A DNA stretch of 6,957 bases, taken from contig JACDGA010000097.1 of NCBI GenBank assembly GCA_013815505.1, forward strand, positions 1 through 6,957, written 5' to 3'. Below are positions 1-5,800 of this stretch, one piece after another. The number at the start of each line of letters is the position of its first letter. Positions within the stretch are counted from its first letter, which is position 1. This stretch comes from Acidimicrobiia bacterium. Lineage in GTDB: Bacteria > Actinomycetota > Acidimicrobiia > Acidimicrobiales > Ilumatobacteraceae. The notes below the pieces were generated by a model that searched no databases, was not told the origin of the DNA, and saw only the letters and a program-made list of their open reading frames with translations. The position numbers and the translations under genes were made by a program.

Positions 1-2
1 GT

Positions 3-395
3 GCTGCCCAGGCGTTGATCGACGCGCCCATCGGCGCCGATCCCGGCGATCCGTTGCGTCGTGCGGTGACGTCGCCGGGCAAGGCGGCGAGGACGCGCTA
101 CGAGGTGCTCGAGCGGTTCGTCGAGCCTGACCTCGCCGGGCTGCGCTGCACGCTCGAGACGGGCCGCACACACCAGATCAGGGTCCATCTCGCCGCCGTC
201 GGGCATCCGCTCGTCGGCGATCAGGTCTACGGCGCCGGCCGTCCGTTACTCGGGCTGACGCGCCCGTTCCTGCACGCCGTGGAGCTGGCGCTGCGACACC
301 CGACAACGGGTGAGCGCGTGACGTGGACGAGCGCGCTCGCCCCCGACCTCGTCGCGTTCCGTGAGGGGCTCACGCCCCTCGACGTCATACCGTGA
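3..395 (+). CDS. RluA/RluD-family 23S rRNA pseudouridine synthase, C-terminal part (5' end outside window)
   Basis: This is the last 130 residues of a pseudouridine synthase, an enzyme that isomerises specific uridines in RNA (for RluD itself, in helix 69 of 23S rRNA). The reading frame is open from the window edge, so the catalytic Asp motif (the GRLD region) lies upstream and cannot be checked. Visible family signatures are an IDAPIG segment at the start, a GK-A-x-T-x-Y region, the diagnostic ETGRTHQIRVHLAAVGHPLVGD block about 55 residues in, and a C-terminal LHA-x-x-L-x-x-x-HP-x-TGE segment. These are the strongly conserved C-terminal elements of the RluA/RluC/RluD group. I cannot say which rRNA site it modifies, so no symbol is given. 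The gene ends convergently with the Rrf2 gene and overlaps it by 11 bp. The neighbourhood of an RluD-type gene near dnaE is also seen in Mycobacterium (from memory). Confidence 0.93.
   Translation, partial: AAQALIDAPIGADPGDPLRRAVTSPGKAARTRYEVLERFVEPDLAGLRCTLETGRTHQIRVHLAAVGHPLVGDQVYGAGRPLLGLTRPFLHAVELALRHPTTGERVTWTSALAPDLVAFREGLTPLDVIP
363..380. terminator. GC-rich perfect hairpin at the convergent rluD-like/rrf2 junction
   Basis: GAGGGGC (363-369), loop TCAC (370-373), GCCCCTC (374-380) form a perfect 7-bp stem, with a possible extra U-G pair outside. It lies within the last codons of the pseudouridine synthase gene. On the - strand it begins 4 nt after the Rrf2 stop codon, where a terminator would be expected. 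No T-run follows on either strand, so this would be a U-tract-less terminator or an RNA 3'-end stabiliser. The hairpin is seen directly; the termination role is inferred. Confidence 0.5.
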
Positions 396-843
396 CGGTC
401 TGTGGCCAGGGCGACTCGCCGCGCGCCATCGAGGCGATGGACTCGAGCGTGTACTCACCGAGGTGGCGCCGCATGAGATCACCCGCGACGCTCCAGATGG
501 CCAGCAAGACGCACTGGCCCTCGTGGTCGCACGCACCGTCCTGGTGCGGCTCGCCGAAATCGCCGAGCGTGATCGGACCGTCGACGGCGGACACGATGTC
601 GGAGAGCACGATCTCCGACGGCGGCCGAGCGAGGACGTAACCGCCTCCGACGCCGCGTTTGGACCGCACGAGCCCCGCACCCTTCAGTGCGAGCAGGATT
701 TGCTCGAGGTAGGGCTGTGGAAGTGCCGTGCGCTCGGCGATGTCCCGAACGGATGTGGGAACAACCGTGCCCGAGTCGTCGCGGTGCAGCGCCAGCGAGA
801 GCAACGCCCTGCAGGCATAGTCACCTCTTGTCGACACTCGCAC
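385..843 (-). CDS. Rrf2-family transcriptional regulator (possible Fe-S sensor)
   Basis: A 152-residue DNA-binding regulator, the usual Rrf2/IscR/NsrR length. It opens MRVSTRGDYACRALLSLAL, the typical Rrf2 N-terminus. The winged helix-turn-helix spans about residues 28-74 (DIAERTALPQPYLEQIL recognition region, then the wing RGVGGGYVLARP). A cysteine-bearing loop follows with C105 and C111 (C-x5-C), then the conserved W117 and the C-terminal YTLESIA helix. IscR and NsrR use three cysteines spaced C-x5-C-x5-C; here the first position is Pro99. Asp8 occupies the position of the Asp8 ligand known in Streptomyces NsrR. A cluster is therefore possible but not assured. The start is GTG with GGAG 4 nt upstream; the ATG 10 nt further upstream is out of frame. 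The gene is divergent from the phosphodiesterase gene, so autoregulation and control of that gene are plausible. The signal sensed is unknown. Confidence 0.93.
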   Translation of the reverse strand: MRVSTRGDYACRALLSLALHRDDSGTVVPTSVRDIAERTALPQPYLEQILLALKGAGLVRSKRGVGGGYVLARPPSEIVLSDIVSAVDGPITLGDFGEPHQDGACDHEGQCVLLAIWSVAGDLMRRHLGEYTLESIASMARGESPWPQTVTV

Positions 844-905
844 TGCGCTCCATCGTACGGGCCTGGTTGGTCGCGGTGTAGCAAAGGTGGTGAACTTGGG
901 TTTCG
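844..905. promoter_or_regulatory. Divergent promoter region between rrf2 and the phosphodiesterase gene
   Basis: These 62 bp separate two divergent starts and must hold the control signals for both unless transcription begins elsewhere. On the - strand, TACGAT (857 down to 852) is a good -10-like hexamer only 8 nt before the rrf2 GTG, and I see no convincing -35. On the + strand TTGGTC (867-872) is a weak -35-like word without a good -10 partner, and no strong Shine-Dalgarno precedes the GTG at 906. A small palindrome CGTACG lies at 854-859. The region call follows from gene layout; the individual elements are tentative. Confidence 0.45.
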
Positions 906-2018
906 GTGACGCTCCAGCCCGTGCTCCCCGACTACGGCGGCGGAAATGTCCGTGGTCTCATCCCCGCCCTTCTGGGGCCGGAGGCATGGGCGCGCGACCT
1001 CCCGTCGTGGATGCCCGAAGAGGTCCGCCATGCCGACCAGGCTGTGCTGCTGCTGCTCGACGGGCTCGGGTGGGACCAGTTCCGAGAGCACGCCGCGCTC
1101 CTGCCCGCCCTTGATTCGATGTCGTCGACGAGCATCACCACCGTTGCCCCGACCACCACCGCCACGGCGTTGACGTCGATCTCGACCGGTCTCACTCCCG
1201 GCGAGCACGGGATCGTCGGCTACCGGGTGGCGTTCGGCACGGAGATCGTCAACATGTTGCGCTGGAGCTCGGCGCGGGGAGATCGTCGCCACGCCCTCGT
1301 CCCTCGTGACGTGCAGGCGTTCACCCCGTTCCTCGGTCATGCCGTCCCCGTCGTGTCCCAGGCCGAACTCGAGCACACGGCGTTCAGCGAAGCCCATCTG
1401 CGAGGGTCGCGGCCGGTGGGTTACCGCGCTCCGTCGTCGATCGCGCCGCTCGTCCGCGCCGAGCTGGCAGCAGGGGAGCGCTTCGTCTACGCCTATTACG
1501 GCGGCATCGACAAGATCGCTCACGAGCGCGGGTTCGGCGAGTTCTACGACGCCGAGATCGCCGCCGCCGACCGGCTCGTGGCCGACCTTCTGGCCGCCGT
1601 GCCGGCTGGCACCGTGCTGCTCGTGACCGCCGATCACGGCCAGGTCGAGGTCGGTCGCAACATCGTGCGGCACTCCGACGACCTGCTGAGGATGGTCGCA
1701 TTGCAGTCCGGTGAGGGCAGATTCCGGTGGCTGCACGCACGACCGGGCGCGGAGAAGGACCTCATCGACGCCGCCGTCGACGAGCACGGCGACACCGCGT
1801 GGATCGTGACCCGCCAGCAGCTGCTCGACGAGGCGTGGTTCGGCGCCGCCGTGTCTGCCCCCGTCATGTCACGCCTCGGTGACGTCGCCCTCGTCGCCCG
1901 CGAGCCCGTGAGCTTCCACGATCCCGCCGACACGGGGCCATTCCCACTGGTCTGCCGCCACGGCTCGTTGACCTCGGCCGAGGTGAACGTGCCACTGTGC
2001 AGCTACCTCCGCAACTGA
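906..2018 (+). CDS. Alkaline phosphatase superfamily protein (nucleotide pyrophosphatase/phosphodiesterase type)
   Basis: A 370-residue predicted metal-dependent phosphohydrolase of the type I phosphodiesterase/nucleotide pyrophosphatase family. The apparent two-metal site is complete: D52 in LLLDGLG, probable Thr nucleophile T85 in APTTTATALTS, D202 and H206 in GGIDKIAH, D243 and H244 in VTADHG, and H352 in CRHGS. The PGEHGIVGY segment (98-106) after the nucleophile is also typical. No signal peptide or membrane segment is visible, so it is probably cytoplasmic. The substrate is unknown; nucleotide, phospholipid headgroup or other phosphodiesters are all possible. An in-frame stop at 891-893 limits the start to GTG 906 or the GTG at 921; 906 is preferred because it keeps the LPDYGGGNVRGLIPALLG opening common to actinobacterial homologues. 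The ribosome binding site is weak. Divergent from rrf2, it runs 28 bp ahead of bpa and may be co-transcribed with it. Confidence 0.9.
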   Translation: MTLQPVLPDYGGGNVRGLIPALLGPEAWARDLPSWMPEEVRHADQAVLLLLDGLGWDQFREHAALLPALDSMSSTSITTVAPTTTATALTSISTGLTPGEHGIVGYRVAFGTEIVNMLRWSSARGDRRHALVPRDVQAFTPFLGHAVPVVSQAELEHTAFSEAHLRGSRPVGYRAPSSIAPLVRAELAAGERFVYAYYGGIDKIAHERGFGEFYDAEIAAADRLVADLLAAVPAGTVLLVTADHGQVEVGRNIVRHSDDLLRMVALQSGEGRFRWLHARPGAEKDLIDAAVDEHGDTAWIVTRQQLLDEAWFGAAVSAPVMSRLGDVALVAREPVSFHDPADTGPFPLVCRHGSLTSAEVNVPLCSYLRN

Positions 2019-2035
2019 TCGCGACCCGACAACAC

Positions 2036-2041
2036 GAAGGA
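2036..2041 (+). promoter_or_regulatory. Ribosome binding site of bpa
   Basis: GAAGGA lies 5 nt before the ATG at 2047 and fixes the bpa start. It sits inside the 28-bp gap after the phosphodiesterase stop codon. No promoter is evident in so short a gap, which fits co-transcription. Confidence 0.75.
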
Positions 2042-2046
2042 ATCAG

Positions 2047-2658
2047 ATGAGCAACGACAGCGAACCCACCGCCGACCCTCCCGTGGAACCGACGATCGAG
2101 CGCGGCGAGATCGTCGACGCCCCGCGAGCCCCTGGCGCGGATGGCGAGCCCCGCCAGCAGGCTGACATGGAGCGCATGGAGGGTGAGGCCGTCATCGAGC
2201 CGGCAAAGGTGATGCGCATCGGCTCGATGGTCAAGCAGCTGCTGGAGGAGGTCCGCTCTGCGCCACTCGACGACGCCAGTAGAGAGCGCCTCGCCGCGGT
2301 CTACGAGCGATCGATCGTCGAGCTGTCGAGCGCGCTGTCACCTGATCTGCGCGACGAGCTGCAGATGCTCACGCTGCCGTTCCGCGACGACGACGGTTCG
2401 CCGCCGACCGACGCCGAGCTCCGCGTCGCCAAGGCGCAGCTCGTCGGATGGCTCGAGGGTCTGTTCCACGGCATCCAGGCCACGCTGTTCGCCCAGCAGG
2501 TCGCCGCCCGCCAGCAGCTCGAACAGATTCGCCAACTGCCGGGCGGTTCGGCACCGGGCCAGCCGGGGATGCCGGGCATGCCAGGTCAGCCTGGCCAGCC
2601 CGGCATGATGCCAGGTCAACAACCCCCGAGCGACGACCGCAGCGGCCAATATCTCTGA
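2047..2658 (+). CDS. bpa: Bacterial proteasome activator Bpa/PafE
   Basis: A 203-residue homologue of Mycobacterium tuberculosis Bpa/PafE (Rv3780), a ring-forming, ATP-independent activator that opens the 20S proteasome gate and admits unfolded or loosely folded proteins. The N-terminal 50 residues are acidic, Pro-rich and probably disordered. The conserved helical core runs from about residue 51 (EPAKVMRIGSMVKQLLEEVR) through APLDDASRERL, LRDELQMLTLPF and LRVAKAQLVGWLEGLFHGIQ to about 163. The last four residues, GQYL (200-203), are the proteasome-docking motif that enters the alpha-ring pockets. Between core and tail is a collagen-like linker with five consecutive Gly-X-Pro triplets (171-185). 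The mycobacterial protein is 174 residues, so the extra length is in the N-terminus and linker. ATG start with a GAAGGA ribosome binding site. It implies that the genome encodes a 20S proteasome elsewhere. The identification is secure from the core and tail together. Confidence 0.96.
   Translation: MSNDSEPTADPPVEPTIERGEIVDAPRAPGADGEPRQQADMERMEGEAVIEPAKVMRIGSMVKQLLEEVRSAPLDDASRERLAAVYERSIVELSSALSPDLRDELQMLTLPFRDDDGSPPTDAELRVAKAQLVGWLEGLFHGIQATLFAQQVAARQQLEQIRQLPGGSAPGQPGMPGMPGQPGQPGMMPGQQPPSDDRSGQYL
2557..2616 (+). repeat. Gly-X-Pro (collagen-like) coding repeat in bpa
   Basis: Residues 171-190 of Bpa read GQP GMP GMP GQP GQP GMM PG. The 9-bp-scale DNA repetition (ccnggncag/ccnggnatg words) is visible. 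Such runs can change length by slippage in steps of whole triplets without breaking the frame. The likely role is a flexible, extended tether for the GQYL tail; a collagen triple helix is unlikely because there are only about five perfect triplets. Confidence 0.8.
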
Positions 2659-2698
2659 CGGGCTCGTCGTCCGCATCTCTGACGGCCTCGTCGTCCGC
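2651..2698 (+). repeat. 24-bp tandem duplication across the bpa stop codon
   Basis: Unit 1 (2651-2674) and unit 2 (2675-2698) both begin ATCTCTGACG and end CTCGTCGTCCGC. They differ at one base (G at 2662, C at 2686). Unit 1 starts in the second base of the Tyr codon of the GQYL tail and includes the bpa stop codon TGA (2656-2658). The second copy is therefore downstream of the gene and changes in copy number would leave the Bpa protein unaltered. Confidence 0.9.
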
Positions 2699-2780
2699 TG
2701 CGCTTTCTCCTCGCACCTCGTGCGACTCGTCGCTGGCGCTTCCCTCGTCGCTTGACGTCACGCTGCGCCGTGAGATTCGT
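2659..2780. repeat. Repetitive intergenic segment with CTCGTCG words
   Basis: The heptamer CTCGTCG occurs four times, at 2663, 2687, 2726 and 2744, followed by similar words (CCGCTGCGCT, CTGGCGCT, CTTGACG). A hairpin lies between the second and third copies, and the perfect palindrome TGACGTCA is at 2753-2760. I find no convincing gene here on either strand. The look is that of a dispersed intergenic repeat or a decayed array, but dispersal cannot be seen from one window. Confidence 0.5.
2711..2725. terminator. Small hairpin downstream of bpa
   Basis: TCGCAC (2711-2716), loop CTC, GTGCGA (2720-2725) form a perfect 6-bp stem 52 nt past the bpa stop. No T-run follows. It could mark the bpa transcript end, or be part of the repeat-like segment that surrounds it. 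Confidence 0.35.
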
Positions 2781-2821
2781 TGCTGGGTGTGAGCCAGCTA
2801 CGGGTACATTGAGTCTAAGTT
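2780..2821 (+). promoter_or_regulatory. Probable dnaE promoter region
   Basis: This is the most AT-rich patch of the bpa-dnaE gap. It holds two -10-like hexamers, TACATT (2805-2810) and TAAGTT (2816-2821), with TTGCTG (2780-2785) as a poor -35 candidate 19 nt before the first. A start near 2817-2830 would give a 5' leader of about 60-70 nt before the GTG at 2889. Only the -10 words are reasonable matches; the assignment rests mainly on position and base composition. Confidence 0.4.
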
Positions 2822-2877
2822 ACATCGTTCGCATTTGGACGCAGCGGCCGCCGGCCTGTTGGGGGCGTCCGTCAACT

Positions 2878-2884
2878 GGGAAGG
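2878..2884 (+). promoter_or_regulatory. Ribosome binding site fixing the dnaE start
   Basis: GGGAAGG lies 4 nt before GTG 2889. It supports this start over the in-frame TTG codons upstream at 2835 and 2859, which lack such a site and would add 10-18 residues not typical of the family, whose proteins begin shortly before the F-x-H-L-H-x-H-T-E-Y-S motif. Confidence 0.8.
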
Positions 2885-2888
2885 CAAC

Positions 2889-5800
2889 GTGGGCGAACCG
2901 TTCACCCACCTCCACGTCCACACCGAGTACTCGATGCTCGACGGCGCCGCACGGCTGCCCGAGTTGGTCGCCAAGGCGATCGCCGACGGTCAACCGGCGC
3001 TCGGCATCACCGATCACGGCAACATGTACGGCGTCCTCGACTTCTATCGTGAGTGCAACGCCCAGGGCATCAAGCCGATCATCGGCACCGAGGCGTACCT
3101 TGCCTACGAGACCCGCACCGAGCGTCCGGCCCGCCGCGGCCGGGTCGACGACTCCGGCGGTGACGTCGAGGGTGGCCACAAGCTCTACTACCACCTGACG
3201 CTGCTCGCCGAGAACGATCAGGGCTACCGCAACCTGATGCAGCTCTCCAGCCTGGCGTTCCTCGAGGGCTACTACTACAAGCCGCGGATGGACTGGGACC
3301 TGCTCAGTCGCTACCACGACGGGCTGATCGCGACGACCAGCTGCCTCGGTGGCCACGTGCTGCAGGCGATGCTGCACGACGACGAGAAGGGGGCGCTCAC
3401 AGCCGCCACTCGGCTGCAGGACATCTTCGGCCGCGACAACCTGTTCGTCGAGCTGCAGGACCACGGGTTGGCCGAGCAGCGCCGCACGAACCCGAAGCTG
3501 ATCGAGCTCGCGAAGCGGATCGGCGCCCCACTGCTGGCGACGAACGACTCCCACTACACGCATCGTGAGGACCACGAGTCCCACGGCGCGCTGCTCTGCG
3601 TGCAGACCCAGGATGTGCTGTCGAACCCCAATCGGTTCAAGTTCGACGGCGAGGAGCACTACCTCAAGTCGGCCTCGGAGATGCGCTACCTGTTCAAGGA
3701 CGTGCCGGAGGCGTGCGACAACACGCTGTGGGTCGCCGAGCGCGCCGACGTCAACATCGAGTTCGGCGCGCCGACGTTGCCCGATTTCCCGTTGCCCGAA
3801 GGCGTCGCCGACAACACCAGCTACCTCGAACAGCTGACCTGGCAGGGGGCGCGTGAACGCTGGGGTGACGAGCTGCCCCAGGACGCTGTCGAGCGCATCG
3901 CGTACGAGCTCAAGGTCATCAACGACATGGGGTTCTCTGCGTACTTCCTCATCGTGTGGGACCTCATCCGCTACGCCCGCGAGCGCGAGATCCGCGTCGG
4001 CCCTGGCCGTGGCTCGGCCGCCGGATGCGCCGTCGCCTACGCACTGCGCATCACCGACCTCGATCCGATCCGCTACGACCTGCTGTTCGAGCGCTTCCTC
4101 AACCCGAGCCGCATCTCGATGCCCGACATCGACATGGACTTCGACTCGCGCTACCGCGACGAGCTGATCGGCTACGCGGCGGCCAAGTACGGGCGTGACC
4201 ACGTCGCGCAGATCATCACGTTCGGCACGATCAAGGCCCGCCAGGCCGTGCGCGACTCGGCGCGGGTGCTCGGGTTTCCCTACGGGCTCGGCGACAAGAT
4301 CGCCAAGGCGATGCCGCCGCTCGTCATGGGACGTGACACGCCGCTGCGCTATTGCCTCGAACAAAACGACCGCTACGCCGACGGCTACAAGGCCGCCGCC
4401 GAGCTGCGCAGCATGTGCGACGCCGATCCCGACGTGAAGCGGATCGTCGAGGTCGCCAGGGGACTCGAAGGGATGCGTCGTTCCGACGGCATCCATGCCG
4501 CGGCCGTCGTCATCACCCGCGACCCGTTGACGACGTACCTCCCGGTACAGCGCAAGCCGGAGTCCGGCCAAGATCCCGAGTCGGCACCGCTCGTGACGCA
4601 GTACGAGATGCACGGCGTCGAAGAGCTCGGCTTGCTCAAGATGGACTTCCTCGGGTTGCGCAACCTCGATGTCATCACGGACACCGTGGCGATGATCAGA
4701 GCCAAGCGCGATGCCGAGTTCGACATCGATCGCGTCGCCCTCGATGACGACGGGGTGTTCGAGCTGCTCTCGCGCGGCGACGGCATCGGCCTGTTCCAAC
4801 TGGAGAGCGGGCCGCTGCGCGCGCTCATGCGTGCGCTCGCACCCACCACGTTCGACGACGTCGCAGCGCTCATCGCGCTCTACCGCCCGGGGCCGATGGC
4901 GGCCAACATGCACAACGACTACGCCGACCGCAAGAACGGTCGCAAGCCCGTCGAGTATCTCCACCCCGACTTCGAGGAGCTGCTCGGCGAAAGCTACGGG
5001 CTGATGATCTACCAGGAGTCGATGATGCGCGTCGCGCAGCGTGCGGCCGGCTACTCGCTCGCCGAGGCGGACAACCTTCGCAAAGCGTGCAGCAAGAAGA
5101 ATCGCGAGCTCATCGCCAAGGAGCGAGTGAAGTTCATCGACGGGTGCGAGCGCACGGGGTACGGCACGCCGCTCGGCACGAAGCTGTTCGGCATCATCGA
5201 GCCGTTCGCCGACTACGCCTTCAACAAGAGCCACGCCTTCGGCTACGGCCTCGTCGCCTACCAGACCGCGTACCTCAAGGCGCACTATCCCGTCGAGTAC
5301 CTCGCCTGCCTCCTGACGAGCGTGCGCACGAACCTCGATAAGGCAGCCATCTACCTCGCCGATGCGAGGTCGATGGGCATCAAGGTGCTCACGCCCGACG
5401 TCAACCGCTCGCGCCACGAGTTCGTCGCGCTGTGGCCCGACGAGGTGCCCGACGACGTCGAGCTGCCGCCGGGCAGCCCAGGGGCGATCACGTTCGGACT
5501 CGCCGCGGTCCGCAACGTCGGCAGCGCAGTCGTCGGGCAGCTGCTCGACGAGCGAGACGCCAACGGGCCGTACGTCGACTTCTACGACTTCGCCCAGCGA
5601 GTGCCTGAGCCCGTACTCAACCGCAAGACCGTCGAATCGCTCATCAAGGCGGGTGCCTTCGACTCCTTCGGTCATCCACGGATGGGGCTGCTCACCGTGT
5701 TCGAGCAGATCGTCGAAGCCACCGTCGCGCGCCGCCGCAACCGCCAGCAGGGAGTGATGAGCTTCTTCGACGACGACGAGTCGTGCGACGTCTTGGGCTA

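Noticed and set aside
892..903. SOS-box-like GAAC-N4-GTTT before the phosphodiesterase gene
   Set aside because: It resembles the actinobacterial LexA core GAAC-N4-GTTC but has one core mismatch and poor flanks. A single imperfect match is expected by chance and the gene is not a typical SOS gene.
361..909. + strand open frame antisense to rrf2
   Set aside because: It lies opposite a clear Rrf2 family gene, has no family motif, and begins inside the pseudouridine synthase gene.
684..1787. Long - strand open frame across the phosphodiesterase gene and the divergent region
   Set aside because: It is again in register with the + strand gene and overlaps the well-supported rrf2 start. It lacks domains and is a codon-bias shadow.
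2580..2595. 6-bp hairpin GCCAGG-TCAG-CCTGGC inside bpa
   Set aside because: It is a by-product of the repeated Gly-Gln-Pro codons and lies well inside the coding region, so I give it no separate regulatory role.
2753..2760. Palindrome TGACGTCA as an operator
   Set aside because: It is a perfect 8-bp palindrome, but the flanks are not symmetric and it occurs once. Such a site is easily due to chance, so it is mentioned only within the intergenic segment.
2448..2792. + strand open frame overlapping the bpa 3' end and reading a Ser-rich tail through the intergenic repeat
   Set aside because: It is out of frame with bpa, low in complexity, and has no plausible start signal. The Ser-rich tail merely translates the CTCGTCG repeats.
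2835..2888. N-terminal extension of DnaE from TTG 2835
   Set aside because: There is no suitable ribosome binding site, it would overlap the probable promoter leader, and the family normally starts close to the H-x-H motif. GTG 2889 with GGGAAGG is the better start.
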